64,000 bases of DNA from Paludibacter sp. (GTDB taxonomy: Bacteria; Bacteroidota; Bacteroidia; Bacteroidales; Paludibacteraceae). The stretch spans positions 1-64,000 of the forward strand of contig JARLGX010000008.1 of assembly GCA_031292575.1 (NCBI GenBank), in the 5' to 3' direction. The position numbers and the translations under genes are program-made. This document shows positions 8,335-18,699 of this stretch, piece by piece (position 1 is the stretch's first letter; every line of letters starts with the position of its first letter). The notes beneath the pieces were generated by a model, which saw only the letters and a program-made list of their open reading frames with translations, searched no databases and had not been told where the DNA came from.

Positions 8335-9459
8335 TTATTTTACGAGATTCTTCAACCCATATAAATCAAACGAAAGCGAGAAACGCAAGGTTTGATCGAG
8401 TGGATTTGATTGAGAAGTTGCAATAACATACGATGCATCTAATTGAAAAATGTTTAATTTAAACCCAGCACCGGCTGTAAAATATTGGCGATTTCCCTTG
8501 TATTGGCTTTCATGAAAATAACCACCACGAACAAAAAACTGGTTGTTGTAAGCATACTCAGCACCTAATGCCCACATAATTTCTTCCATTTCCTCTTTAA
8601 AACCTCCCGGAGCTGTAAAGGACTGAAAAATTCCTGAAATAGGCGACAAATTGCTATATTGCTGAGCCGTCATGTTATCTTGCGTTGGAACTAACAATTT
8701 ATTTAAATCCGCACTTACAGAAATCTTATTAAAATTATCAAGTGGATAGTCGTATGAACCTCCTACCCGCAAGTTGGTAGGAATGAAATTACTTGATGCA
8801 TTTTGATCGTACGAAATTTTAGATCCGATATTTGAGATATTAACACCTAATGCCAACGCTCCATCAACATTTTGTAATGTTATTGGAGTTTTATAATAAG
8901 CTGCAACATCTGCCGCAACAGCAATTCCAGGATACATTGGTGTTCCACCGGAAAGATTGATACCGTTATTTAAATCGGAATAAATAAACCGCAAAGTAAT
9001 AGCTGCTGAAAATTTATCAGATAACATGCGTGAATATGCAGCATCAACAGCCAGTTCATTGGGATGCGCTGAACCCTGAGGTATTCCTAATTGATCCATC
9101 AACGTTATGTCACCTAATGAAAAATAGCGCAAAGAAGCACTTAATGCCTGACGATCGTCGAATTTCCAATAACCCGACAGGTATGCTAAATTTATATCTG
9201 AAACTAATTTGCGGAGCCAGGGAGTATAGGATACCGAAACTCCGGCACTACTTTCCATAAAAACGTATTTGGCCGGATTCCAATATTGTGAATTCACGTC
9301 GGGAGTTGTGGCAACACCAACATCACCCATACCACCTGCACGGGCATCCGGAGCTATTGAAAGTGACGGAACTGCCGTTACAATTGGATTATTTACCTGA
9401 GCTAATGTACTGATTGAAATAGAAATAAGTACACACAGTACTAAAATAGTATTTTTCAT
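8335..9459 (-). CDS. porV: type IX secretion system outer-membrane protein PorV (LptO)
   Basis: This 374-residue protein has a signal peptide ending near STLAQ (about 20). It then has the PorV/FadL-like signature SIAPDARAGGMGDVG, with SQYWNPAK close behind, and ends in a transmembrane beta-barrel. PorV is the outer-membrane shuttle that takes type IX cargo from the translocon to the PorU attachment complex. It sits 81 bp downstream of porU in the same direction, the arrangement seen in Porphyromonas gingivalis (PG0026-PG0027). The C-terminus (FDLYGLKNLVK) is not the classical terminal Phe. Confidence 0.92.
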   Translation of the reverse strand: MKNTILVLCVLISISISTLAQVNNPIVTAVPSLSIAPDARAGGMGDVGVATTPDVNSQYWNPAKYVFMESSAGVSVSYTPWLRKLVSDINLAYLSGYWKFDDRQALSASLRYFSLGDITLMDQLGIPQGSAHPNELAVDAAYSRMLSDKFSAAITLRFIYSDLNNGINLSGGTPMYPGIAVAADVAAYYKTPITLQNVDGALALGVNISNIGSKISYDQNASSNFIPTNLRVGGSYDYPLDNFNKISVSADLNKLLVPTQDNMTAQQYSNLSPISGIFQSFTAPGGFKEEMEEIMWALGAEYAYNNQFFVRGGYFHESQYKGNRQYFTAGAGFKLNIFQLDASYVIATSQSNPLDQTLRFSLSFDLYGLKNLVK

Positions 9460-9540
9460 CGGTGATTATATTATGAATTGAAGTTGCAATATTAATGAAA
9501 TTAATTTAGTTGTAGGTTAATTAAACGTGGATTTTTAATT

Positions 9541-12500
9541 TTATTGTTCTATAACCATCATTTTGTTAGTTTTTGACGTAATATCACTGTTTGTCGTTTT
9601 TATGCTTACTCGATACAAATATATTCCGTTCCTAACTCTTTGTCCATCGTTAGTAAGTAAATTCCATGATATATTATCTGCTGAAGATTGAGAAAATGAC
9701 CAAATCTTTCGACCACTTATATCAAAAATCTCAACAGTTGTGCTAAGAATCGTTTCAGGTCTATCGTTCTTGACAATTATATTTGTTTGTGATTTTACCG
9801 GATTTGGATAATTGTAAATCGAGAAAATAACAGGAGAAAGACCTTTGACAACTTCAAAATTAATAGAACTTGAGGTCGAATTGTTCAATAAATCCCAAAC
9901 TTTAAATGTAAGTGAATGTTTTCCATTTGGCAATGCCGATAATTTATAATTTACTACCCCTGAAGTATAGCTATTTGGAGCAGATTGAAAATAATCGTCG
10001 AGAATATATGATTGCGAGGGATCCTGATCAATTGTCATCGTTATGTCATGCCCAATGCCACTTCCAACTGTATTTATACCATCAGTATCACTCACATTTG
10101 CAATAAGAAGTGGTGTTTCATTAACTTTATCTCCAGAAACAAAGTTCTCGGAATTTAGGTATAGACCGACTGTAGGTCCAACGGTTTCATCAGTATAATT
10201 CTTACTGGTACCACCTATAATAAAGTTTTCAAAGTAACCCTGTGCTTCAAAATTGTTTGTATCATCTTCTGCATAATAATTAATTCTACCACCTCCAAAG
10301 TTATATTTAATATCTTTTGGTAACATAAAAGAGAAACTAAAAACTCCATTTTTCACAACCACGTTTCCGGAGAACAAGGTATTTGGCCTATCCAAATATG
10401 TAAAAGCCCCGTTTCCAGCATTATTTAGAGTTGTAATGCTTTGAACTTTGTCATATATTTCTGCATGTAATGTTCCATTAAAATTATCAACTTTATTTCC
10501 ATTTGCATCTGCAATATATCCCTGAATTGTGTCCACCGACAAAGCTCTCAGTGTATCACTACCAAAAGTGGTACTTTCATTTAGTTTACTTGTCAATATT
10601 TGATAATTTGTTGGATAATTTAATTTTAGAGCCGGATCTCCCATATAAATATAAGGTAATTTGTTGATTTGATTTCCAATAATATTTTTTGCTAATGAAA
10701 TTATATCGCCAATACGTTGCTCTGTTCCATTCTTTTTAAGGAATAAATTATCACAAATAGCTTTATTCAAAGTAAAATTCTGAGATTCATAAACAGGTCT
10801 TGCTGAAGAGAAAACCCCAATTGCACCTCCAAGCGGATTTGTTAATAACTGTTCACCGCCTGAAGTTGCTTGAACATCAAATTGAAGAAAATCACAAGTC
10901 GCTCCTATGAAAAAGAACAAATTAGGATTTGATAAAACTTTCACATCTGCAAGCGAAAGAACTGATTTGCTCGTCAACCCATATGGTCCGGCATGACCTG
11001 TATAATCGAGTAAAAGTAAACCTGATTGAATGGAGTTTAACAATTTCATCTTTGCATCTGGAGAACTTAGACCGCTTGCTGAAGTTACTTCCAAATAAGC
11101 ATCCAAATAAATTTTCTCAATTTGATAAGCTGGAGAACTATTATTAAGCGAGATTGCAATATTATCTGCCTCATATCCAAAACGACTTCCATCTCCAACG
11201 GCACCATCGTCGGCCAAAAAACAAAGTTGATTTTTCCAATACCCTTTCCCTTTGTTATTCATATATGTAATGGTCTTATTTACTATATCCGTTGCTTGCT
11301 GAACATTAGAAACTGGGAAACGACCTACGCCTATGTCCATTAAATTGGAAGATATATTAACCCCATCATTATCACCCAATAGAGCAAAATAATCATCAGT
11401 CACATAGGCAGAAGTCATTACAAGCGAGTTATCTGCCTGATATGTCAATATTAAATTATCGCCCGAATCAGGTCGTATTTTTCTGTTATCGTAAGATCCT
11501 CTTCCAAAAAGCAATAGATATTTTGGTAAATCAGCCGTATTTCCCAAAGCCAAAGCTCTATCATATAGCATTTTCATGACCCAGCGATACGCAGTTGCGT
11601 CGGGTGCACCGGATGAAAATTCATTATATACCTGATCAGTAGTTACTACTTCAACTGTAAGATTATCTTTGTCACGATGTGCTTGAGCCAAGCTTTCAGC
11701 TTGCGACAAAAATAAAGGATTGGTAATAATCACCATATCAGCCTGAGCAACCCCATGAAGATTTTGATTCGGAACTACACCTACTATATCCGGCTTTGAA
11801 AAAGAGGAGGATAATGTTGGGTCAATAGCTAAATATGTTTTCACATTGGTACTTGAATCAATAAACGTCATTTTTCCATTCACTATTGTAGTCTGTATTT
11901 GATAGATATTCTGCGGATCAGTTATATCCCAAATTTGCACATTGGAATTTGCCCCACTTAATTCATACTGGCTATAAACAGATTGCCCTAAATAATCAAC
12001 ATTTTGAAATTGCATTACCGAACCGCTCATTGTAAGTTGTCTTCTTACATTTACTTCAAGATAATTCAAATATCCTATAGATGTACCTGCTGGCTTTGTA
12101 TACGAGATATTAAAATTAAAAGTATCTGAAAGTGGAGTGAATGTATATATAGCTGAGTTTCCATTTGCCATTGTAAAATTATCACCAGGCATTATTTGAC
12201 TAACAGATATGGATTTGGTTTGCGCTCCATTTAAATTAAGTGAAAAGCTTGATGGTACGGGAGATGAAGCTGCAACATCTAAGCGAGCTACGGTAGAATT
12301 TGTTTGAATTGAGTTAGGAAAACTAAAAGGTAATGTGTATGAAGTTACATCGTTGAATGTCTCTCCGTAAAATTCTTTACCGGATTTAACTAAATTCTGC
12401 AAATCTTTTTCATAAACCTGGTAATCCGTAAATTCATTAACCACGTTTATTGTAGGTGAATTTGGCAGTGGAATTGATTTAATATCAATTTTATTGCCCG

Positions 12501-13350
12501 ATCCGGCATCGGAAGTTACAAAATAATAGCCATATTTTGAATATGTGTTTGCTGTATGCGTAAACATTGATTTAGTTTTGTCATACGACCATTTAACTAT
12601 GCCTTGTGCGTAAAATAAAATGTAATCGCCTGCATTGAAAATTCCATCTGCACCCTTATTCATATATATTGCATCCTCGGGTAAATCATCAATTTTTGTA
12701 TGCGAAAAATCCTGATCCAACACGCCACCGCCATATCCAAAAATGCGTACATTAGCAGGATTTACTCCCATCGACACTAAATCTTCATAGGTTAGTTTGT
12801 AAATTCCACTATTTATAATTTGTATTTTTACAAATTTCCCTTGTGCCAAAACAGAATTCGAAGCATATGTATGACTTGTTGCTGCTATTATTTTTTGAGG
12901 TTGATTATTTTGGTCTATTTGCAAATCAAATGAGAGTAATTTTAATAGCTTACCATTCTGATTTACAAATGGTAAAATACTTATATCAAGCAAAGTTGAC
13001 CCTTGTAACTGGAACAAATTAGTTAGCACCTCGGCGTTGGCAGCCAAAGCTACATTTGCTGTCAATAATGCAGAATCTTCTTTTGTAACAGGAATATAGA
13101 CAGCGTTTAATAATTCTGCCCGGTAGGAAAAAGCAGGATCAATTTTTATTCTTTCATTAAAATAAGGCAAATGATTTTCAGCAGGATATTGAGCTCCGTC
13201 AAAAGATATTACATTAATTGATGATGAGTCTGCATACCATTTTTCAACACCTTTCCAATTTATATTGTGAGATGAAATTTGTGTTGTTTGAGCTTGTAAA
13301 GTAGTAAAGGATATTAATAAAATTGCAAAAAAAATGACTTTATATTTCAT
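9541..13350 (-). CDS. porU: type IX secretion system sortase PorU (C25 gingipain-fold)
   Basis: This 1269-residue protein has a signal peptide ending at LQAQ (about 21). A propeptide-like beta-rich N-terminal half follows, then a peptidase C25 (gingipain) domain at about 530-930. The catalytic pair appears as His786 in TGHAGPYG and Cys819 in GATCDFLQ. The C-terminus is a type IX sorting domain with YNYPNPVKSQTNI and GIYLYRVSI. PorU cleaves the C-terminal sorting signal of secreted cargo and links cargo to A-LPS on the cell surface. Its own CTD is characteristically retained. Length and gene order with porV match the known system. No other por genes are in the window, as expected since they are scattered in the genome. 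Confidence 0.95.
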   Translation of the reverse strand: MKYKVIFFAILLISFTTLQAQTTQISSHNINWKGVEKWYADSSSINVISFDGAQYPAENHLPYFNERIKIDPAFSYRAELLNAVYIPVTKEDSALLTANVALAANAEVLTNLFQLQGSTLLDISILPFVNQNGKLLKLLSFDLQIDQNNQPQKIIAATSHTYASNSVLAQGKFVKIQIINSGIYKLTYEDLVSMGVNPANVRIFGYGGGVLDQDFSHTKIDDLPEDAIYMNKGADGIFNAGDYILFYAQGIVKWSYDKTKSMFTHTANTYSKYGYYFVTSDAGSGNKIDIKSIPLPNSPTINVVNEFTDYQVYEKDLQNLVKSGKEFYGETFNDVTSYTLPFSFPNSIQTNSTVARLDVAASSPVPSSFSLNLNGAQTKSISVSQIMPGDNFTMANGNSAIYTFTPLSDTFNFNISYTKPAGTSIGYLNYLEVNVRRQLTMSGSVMQFQNVDYLGQSVYSQYELSGANSNVQIWDITDPQNIYQIQTTIVNGKMTFIDSSTNVKTYLAIDPTLSSSFSKPDIVGVVPNQNLHGVAQADMVIITNPLFLSQAESLAQAHRDKDNLTVEVVTTDQVYNEFSSGAPDATAYRWVMKMLYDRALALGNTADLPKYLLLFGRGSYDNRKIRPDSGDNLILTYQADNSLVMTSAYVTDDYFALLGDNDGVNISSNLMDIGVGRFPVSNVQQATDIVNKTITYMNNKGKGYWKNQLCFLADDGAVGDGSRFGYEADNIAISLNNSSPAYQIEKIYLDAYLEVTSASGLSSPDAKMKLLNSIQSGLLLLDYTGHAGPYGLTSKSVLSLADVKVLSNPNLFFFIGATCDFLQFDVQATSGGEQLLTNPLGGAIGVFSSARPVYESQNFTLNKAICDNLFLKKNGTEQRIGDIISLAKNIIGNQINKLPYIYMGDPALKLNYPTNYQILTSKLNESTTFGSDTLRALSVDTIQGYIADANGNKVDNFNGTLHAEIYDKVQSITTLNNAGNGAFTYLDRPNTLFSGNVVVKNGVFSFSFMLPKDIKYNFGGGRINYYAEDDTNNFEAQGYFENFIIGGTSKNYTDETVGPTVGLYLNSENFVSGDKVNETPLLIANVSDTDGINTVGSGIGHDITMTIDQDPSQSYILDDYFQSAPNSYTSGVVNYKLSALPNGKHSLTFKVWDLLNNSTSSSINFEVVKGLSPVIFSIYNYPNPVKSQTNIIVKNDRPETILSTTVEIFDISGRKIWSFSQSSADNISWNLLTNDGQRVRNGIYLYRVSIKTTNSDITSKTNKMMVIEQ

Positions 13351-13444
13351 TTAAAAGCAGGAGTTGCATTAACATTAAAAAAACTACGGTAATAACGGTT
13401 TTATTGACCTTTTATTATTCAATATATATTTTAAAAACAATCAG

Positions 13445-14056
13445 TTACTTAATATAAAAATCGAACATTTTCTTTTCAAAAATATAACCTTCTAATCTAT
13501 CGCCAATTGCTACTTTGCCCACTCCAACCGGAGTTCCGGTAAAAAGAATATCACCAATTTTGATAGTAAAGAAACGGCTAATATAGGCAACAAGTTCATT
13601 TATAGGGAAAATCATATCTGAAGAATTTCCACTTTGAACAGTTTTACCATTTAAGTCTAATCTAAAGCTAATATTTTGGATGTCATCAATTTCAGACAAA
13701 GCCATAAAATTTCCAATAACAGCCGAATTATCAAAAGCTTTACTTATTTCCCAAGGCTTGCCTTCGGCTTTAAGTTGTCGTTGTAAATCCCTGGCAGTAA
13801 AGTCTACACCTAATCCAATTTCAGCAAAATATCGTTGAGAAAATTTTGAGTCAATATTTTTTCCTAAACGATTGAACCGGACAATCAGTTCTGTTTCGTA
13901 ATGTAACTCTTGTGTAAAATCGGGGATAAAAAATGGTTTATTATTTTTAAGCAATGCAGTATCCGGCTTCATAAAAACAACCGGTTCTGTTGGATTTTTG
14001 CTATTTAACTCTTTATTATGTTCAACGTAGTTCTGTCCTATGGCAAATATTTTCAT
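13445..14056 (-). CDS. fumarylacetoacetate hydrolase family protein (acylpyruvase/oxaloacetate decarboxylase-like)
   Basis: From the start chosen here, MKIFAIGQNY at 14056, the protein has 203 residues; an upstream ATG at 14092 would overlap rex. The chosen ATG follows the rex stop by one nucleotide, as in translational coupling. The FAH fold is shown by HYETELIVR (metal ligands), GVDFTARDLQ, GKPWEISKAFDNSA and a C-terminal GDILFTGTPVGVG. Short single-domain members of this size act on acylpyruvates, or decarboxylate oxaloacetate in FAHD1-type enzymes. The exact substrate is not readable from sequence. Confidence 0.88.
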   Translation of the reverse strand: MKIFAIGQNYVEHNKELNSKNPTEPVVFMKPDTALLKNNKPFFIPDFTQELHYETELIVRFNRLGKNIDSKFSQRYFAEIGLGVDFTARDLQRQLKAEGKPWEISKAFDNSAVIGNFMALSEIDDIQNISFRLDLNGKTVQSGNSSDMIFPINELVAYISRFFTIKIGDILFTGTPVGVGKVAIGDRLEGYIFEKKMFDFYIK

Positions 14057-14057
14057 T

Positions 14058-14741
14058 TTATATTCGAGTTTTATTTTTTTTACAATTCTCACATTCTTTT
14101 ATCACACTCAAACGATTAAACATAACTGCCAAATGAGCGTAAATTGATGTGTTTTGAACAATTACATTTTCCGGAACTCTTATTCGGAAAGGTGTAAAGT
14201 TCCAAATTGCCTGAATTCCACCTGCAATCATTATTTCAGAAACCATTTGCGCTTTATCAACAGGTACTGTCAAAATTCCTATATTAATTCCGGTTTGCTT
14301 TTGTAGTTCTGTAAAACGGTCAATATGATGAATTGGAATTCGGTTAATGCTCGTCCCGGAAAGTTCATATTTCACATCAAAACCTGCTGCAATTTCAAGT
14401 CCAAATTGTTCTAAACCATTGTCGTGCAACAATGCCCCACCTAAATTTCCGACACCAAATAAAAATGCCCTGTGTGAATTTGTAAATCCCAAAAAAGCTT
14501 CAAGAATATCGACTAATTCTTTTACATCATAGCCAACACGTGTTTTTCCGGCAATATTCACATACGACAAATCTTTAGCAACCATTGAGGCATCAACCGC
14601 TATGTTCTTAGCAATCTGAGTAGAAGACAAATAAACTTCGCCATCTTTTAAAACTAACTGAGCGTAAGCCAAATACCAAGGTAACCGTCTTAAAGTTGGT
14701 TCGGGGACTTTGAATTCGATAGATGCGTGAAGATTAGACAT
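14058..14741 (-). CDS. rex: redox-sensing transcriptional repressor Rex
   Basis: This 227-residue regulator has an N-terminal winged-helix DNA-binding domain (about 10-85; EPTLRRLPWYLAY, SSTQIAKNIAVDASMVAKDL). A Rossmann NAD(H)-binding domain follows, with FGVGNLGGALL, and the protein has a C-terminal swapped helix. Rex represses fermentation and respiratory genes and releases DNA when NADH/NAD+ is high. Here the protein ends with an unusual Cys-Lys tail (CENCKKNK). It is the first gene of a two-gene unit with the FAH hydrolase. Confidence 0.93.
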   Translation of the reverse strand: MSNLHASIEFKVPEPTLRRLPWYLAYAQLVLKDGEVYLSSTQIAKNIAVDASMVAKDLSYVNIAGKTRVGYDVKELVDILEAFLGFTNSHRAFLFGVGNLGGALLHDNGLEQFGLEIAAGFDVKYELSGTSINRIPIHHIDRFTELQKQTGINIGILTVPVDKAQMVSEIMIAGGIQAIWNFTPFRIRVPENVIVQNTSIYAHLAVMFNRLSVIKECENCKKNKTRI

Positions 14742-14769
14742 TTTTGAATTGATTTAATTAATTAACCCG

Positions 14770-14777
14770 CAAAAATA
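14770..14777 (-). promoter_or_regulatory. candidate rex promoter -7 element
   Basis: The minus strand reads TATTTTTG (TAnnTTTG), 29 nt upstream of the rex start. Confidence 0.4.
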
Positions 14778-14872
14778 ATCATTTTTTCCAAACACCATCT
14801 TACAACTTTAATTAAAAAACAGTCAACAAGTTTTTTAGCTGATTTACGAATTCATTATTCGCCTAAATTGAT

Positions 14873-14880
14873 TAACTTTG
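14873..14880 (+). promoter_or_regulatory. candidate leuS promoter -7 element
   Basis: TAACTTTG matches TAnnTTTG, 66 nt upstream of the leuS start. It lies in the divergent rex-leuS gap. Confidence 0.4.
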
Positions 14881-14945
14881 CATTGACATTTTAAAAATAC
14901 ATAAATAGATTTTTTGACACTACATTTACTTATTTTCAATATATT

Positions 14946-17699
14946 ATGGAGTACAATTTCAAAGATATAGAACAAAAATGGCAAGTTTATTGGAAAAACA
15001 ATAACACGTATAAAACAAAAATTGACCAAAACAAACCCAAATATTATGTTTTGGATATGTTTCCTTACCCTTCGGGAGCTGGTTTACACGTGGGACATCC
15101 ACTTGGATATATTGCGTCCGATATTTTTAGCCGCTATAAACGCTTGCAAGGTTTCAATGTACTTCATCCAATGGGATATGATGCTTATGGTTTGCCTGCT
15201 GAACAATATGCAATACAAACCGGACAACACCCTGCCGTTACTACCAAAATAAATATAGCCCGTTATCGTGAACAACTAGAAAAAATTGGGTTTTGCTATG
15301 ATTGGGATAGAGAAATCCGGACATGCGAACCGGACTACTATAAATGGACACAATGGGCTTTTATACAAATGTTTAATTCATACTTCTGCAATGACGCACA
15401 ACAAGCCAGACCCATTACAGAATTAATTGAAGTATTTGAATTACAAGGAACAAAAGATTTAAATATAGCTTGTACGGTAGAAACAAGCTTTACAGCAGAA
15501 GAATGGAAAGCAAAAACTGAAAAAGAACAACAAGAATTATTACTAAATTACCGCATTGCTTACCTGGCCGATTTAAAAGTAAACTGGTGTCCAGCATTAG
15601 GAACCGTTTTGGCTAACGACGAAGTAAGCGAAGGTGTTTCGGTTCGTGGTGGTCATCCGGTAGAACAACGCGTGATGCGTCAATGGAGCTTACGAGTTTC
15701 GGCATATGCTCAACGGTTGCTCGACGGCTTAAATACAATCGAATGGACAGATTCTTTGACTGAAACGCAAAAAAACTGGATTGGACGAAGCGAAGGAGCT
15801 GAACTCCGATTTGATATCAAAGGACAAAACTTTAATTTTGAAGTTTTCACCACTAGAGCAGATACTATTTATGGAGTAACTTTTATGGTGTTGGCTCCCG
15901 AAAGTGAATTAGTAAAACAGCTTACCACATCTGAACAAGCTGCTGAAGTTCAGGACTATCTGGATGCAACTAAAAAACGTACTGAACGTGAACGCATTGC
16001 CGACAGAAGAGTAACCGGCGTTTTCTCAGGTTCATTTGCTATCAATCCGGTAAGTGGAACTGAGATTCCAATCTGGATTTCCGATTACGTGTTGGCAGGT
16101 TACGGAACTGGCGCTATTATGGCAGTTCCGGCTCACGATAGTCGCGACTATGCTTTTGCAAAACATTTCAACCTGCCTATTATTCCTTTAATTGAGGGAT
16201 GTGATGTGAGCGAAGAAAGTTTTGATGCCAAAGAAGGCATTATTATGAATTCGGGATTCTTAAACGGACTTACTGTAAAACAGGCCATTGCGAAAGCAAA
16301 AGAATATATAACTGAAAATAAATTAGGTCGTATAAAAGTGAATTTTCGCCTACGCGATGCAATTTTCAGTCGCCAACGTTATTGGGGTGAGCCTTTTCCT
16401 GTATATTATAAGGACGAAATGCCTTATATGCTTGACGAAAGTAAACTTCCACTAGAATTGCCTGAGATTGATAAATTTCTTCCAACTGAAAAAGGCGAAC
16501 CACCACTGGGACGGGCTAAAAACTGGGAAATAGATGGTTATCCGCTAGAACTAAATACTATGCCTGGATTCGCGGGATCTTCAGCTTATTATTTACGATA
16601 CATGGATCCTAAAAATGATGAAGCATTGGTTAGCACCGAAGCCAACCAGTACTGGAGAAGTGTGGATTTGTATATCGGCGGAACCGAACATGCTACGGGT
16701 CATTTGGTTTACAGCCGTTTTTGGAATAAGTTCCTTTACGACTTAGGTTTGATTTGCGAGGATGAACCATTCAAAAAATTAATTAATCAGGGAATGATTC
16801 AGGGACGAAGTAATTTCGTGTATCGCATAAAAGACACTAACACTTTTGTTTCGTTAAACCTTAAAAGTCAATACGAAACTACCCCTATTCACGTAGACGT
16901 CAATATCGTTTCAAATGATATATTGGACATTGACCGTTTTAAAAACTGGAATCCGGAATATAAATCGGCTGAATTTATTTTGGAAGATGGAAAATACATT
17001 TGCGGTTGGGCAGTTGAAAAAATGTCAAAATCGATGTACAATGTAGTGAATCCGGATGATATCGTTGAAAAATATGGTGCTGACACATTACGTTTATACG
17101 AAATGTTCCTCGGTCCATTGGAACAATCAAAACCTTGGGACACAAACGGAATTGATGGTGTTCATCGGTTCTTGAAACGTTTATGGTCATTATTCTACAA
17201 GGAAAACTCTTTCATCGTAAGTAATGAAGCTCCTACAGCAGAAGAACTTAAGGTTTTACACAAAACAATTAAGAAAATTACGTTTGACATAGAAAACTTC
17301 TCATATAACACATCTGTTTCGGCATTTATGATTTGTGTAAATGAACTGTTTACGTTGAGATGTAGCAAAAAAGCCATTCTTGAACCGCTTACAATACTGT
17401 TGACTCCTTTTGCTCCACATATTGCTGAAGAATTGTATCATGCTCTCGGAAATACCACTACAGTTTGTGACGCCGTTTTCCCTGTTTGCAATGAAGGATA
17501 TTTGAAAGAATCAGCAGTAAAATATCCGATTTCATTCAATGGGAAAGTTCGCTTTACATTAGAACTTCCTGCCGATATGAGCAAAGAAAATGTTGAAAAA
17601 ACAGCCCTATTAAATGAACAAACTATTAAACAACTTGATGGAAATACACCAAAGAAAATAATTGTTGTCCCTGGAAAAATTGTGAATATTGTAATTTAA
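14946..17699 (+). CDS. leuS: leucyl-tRNA synthetase
   Basis: At 917 residues this is a typical bacterial LeuRS. It charges tRNA-Leu with leucine using ATP. The class I signatures are HVGH (48-51, HIGH motif) and KMSKS (692-696). The connective-peptide editing domain carries [13 protein letters not shown] and the [15 protein letters not shown] block. A C-terminal anticodon-binding domain ends in [10 protein letters not shown]. The sequence around residues 610-690 ([14 protein letters not shown]) is an insertion common in Bacteroidetes enzymes. It is followed by a YitT-family gene after 49 bp, a frequent neighbour in this phylum. A matching tRNA-Leu(UAG) gene is at 59.0 kb. Confidence 0.97.
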   Translation: MEYNFKDIEQKWQVYWKNNNTYKTKIDQNKPKYYVLDMFPYPSGAGLHVGHPLGYIASDIFSRYKRLQGFNVLHPMGYDAYGLPAEQYAIQTGQHPAVTTKINIARYREQLEKIGFCYDWDREIRTCEPDYYKWTQWAFIQMFNSYFCNDAQQARPITELIEVFELQGTKDLNIACTVETSFTAEEWKAKTEKEQQELLLNYRIAYLADLKVNWCPALGTVLANDEVSEGVSVRGGHPVEQRVMRQWSLRVSAYAQRLLDGLNTIEWTDSLTETQKNWIGRSEGAELRFDIKGQNFNFEVFTTRADTIYGVTFMVLAPESELVKQLTTSEQAAEVQDYLDATKKRTERERIADRRVTGVFSGSFAINPVSGTEIPIWISDYVLAGYGTGAIMAVPAHDSRDYAFAKHFNLPIIPLIEGCDVSEESFDAKEGIIMNSGFLNGLTVKQAIAKAKEYITENKLGRIKVNFRLRDAIFSRQRYWGEPFPVYYKDEMPYMLDESKLPLELPEIDKFLPTEKGEPPLGRAKNWEIDGYPLELNTMPGFAGSSAYYLRYMDPKNDEALVSTEANQYWRSVDLYIGGTEHATGHLVYSRFWNKFLYDLGLICEDEPFKKLINQGMIQGRSNFVYRIKDTNTFVSLNLKSQYETTPIHVDVNIVSNDILDIDRFKNWNPEYKSAEFILEDGKYICGWAVEKMSKSMYNVVNPDDIVEKYGADTLRLYEMFLGPLEQSKPWDTNGIDGVHRFLKRLWSLFYKENSFIVSNEAPTAEELKVLHKTIKKITFDIENFSYNTSVSAFMICVNELFTLRCSKKAILEPLTILLTPFAPHIAEELYHALGNTTTVCDAVFPVCNEGYLKESAVKYPISFNGKVRFTLELPADMSKENVEKTALLNEQTIKQLDGNTPKKIIVVPGKIVNIVI

Positions 17700-17748
17700 C
17701 ACAACATTTAAAGGGAACTGTTTCAGCACATTCTCAAATTCAAATAAA

Positions 17749-18693
17749 ATGAGTAAAGAGAGAAAAAATGGAAATAAAAGCAACTTCAACTCTTCTTTAG
17801 GAGTTGGGGGTAATGTGAAGAAAATTACCAAGCAAGGTTGGATCGATATCCGCGAATACATTTTCATTGCATTTGGCTTGTTTTTATATGCCGGTGCATG
17901 GAAAGCCTTCCTTTTGCCTCATCATATAACAGGTGGTGGAGCAACGGGCGTCGCCGCAATTACTTATTACGCCACAGGAATTCCAATTTCACTCACTTAT
18001 TTTCTAATAAATGCAGTTTTATTGATTATTGCCATTCGAACTGTTGGGTTGAAATTCAGTCTTAGAACAATGTATGGAGTCGGAGTGCTCACATTTTTCT
18101 TTTCGGTTTTACCGCAAGCCATACCTGGTACTTTTGTAGGTGTTGATGATAATTTTATGGCTTGTGTACTTGGCGGAGGACTTGCAGGTGTTGGAATTGG
18201 TATTGTTTTTCTTTCGAACGGTAGTTCTGGCGGAACGGATATAATTGCCAAAGTGGTCAATAAATACCGGAATATAACACTTGGTAGAATTCTCCTTTAT
18301 TGTGATGTATTGATAATTTGTTCTTCATATTTCTTCAATTTTGGGAGCTTGGAAAGAATTGTTTATGGTCTCACAGCTATGACAATCACTACAATAGCCG
18401 TAGACATGGTTATTAATGGTGTACGACAATCAGTTCAATTCTTTATTTTTTCAAAAGAATATGAAACGATTGCAACCAAAATAAATCTTGATGTTCATCG
18501 CGGTGTAACTATATTGGATGGAATGGGTTGGTATTCAAAAGAACCCGTTAAAGTAATTACGGTTATAGCCCGAAAAAATGAATCGGTAAAGATATTTCGA
18601 ATTGTAAAAGATATTGATCCGAATGCATTTATATCGCAATCGTCAGCAATTGGTGTATATGGTAAAGGATTTGATGTGATAAAAGGGAAGTAA
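17749..18693 (+). CDS. YitT family membrane protein (DUF161/DUF2179)
   Basis: This 314-residue protein has about five or six membrane segments between residues 35 and 215 (GLFLYAGAWKAFLLPHH; GGGLAGVGIGIVFLSNGSSGGTD). A soluble C-terminal DUF2179 domain follows at about 220-314 (HRGVTILDGMGWYSKEPVKV). The family is widespread, with no settled function; transport has been proposed. The first 25 residues (NSSLGVGG...) are hydrophilic, and the DNA behind them resembles the CTTTAGGGG-type intergenic repeat, so an in-frame repeat insertion at the N-terminus is possible. It overlaps no neighbour and probably shares the leuS transcript. Confidence 0.9.
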   Translation: MSKERKNGNKSNFNSSLGVGGNVKKITKQGWIDIREYIFIAFGLFLYAGAWKAFLLPHHITGGGATGVAAITYYATGIPISLTYFLINAVLLIIAIRTVGLKFSLRTMYGVGVLTFFFSVLPQAIPGTFVGVDDNFMACVLGGGLAGVGIGIVFLSNGSSGGTDIIAKVVNKYRNITLGRILLYCDVLIICSSYFFNFGSLERIVYGLTAMTITTIAVDMVINGVRQSVQFFIFSKEYETIATKINLDVHRGVTILDGMGWYSKEPVKVITVIARKNESVKIFRIVKDIDPNAFISQSSAIGVYGKGFDVIKGK

Positions 18694-18699
18694 AACAAA

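Noticed and set aside
14057-14092. Earlier start for the FAH-family hydrolase
   Set aside because: It would overlap the end of rex by 35 bp with a basic, non-family N-terminus; the ATG one base after the rex stop fits coupling and the family start MKIFAIGQNY.
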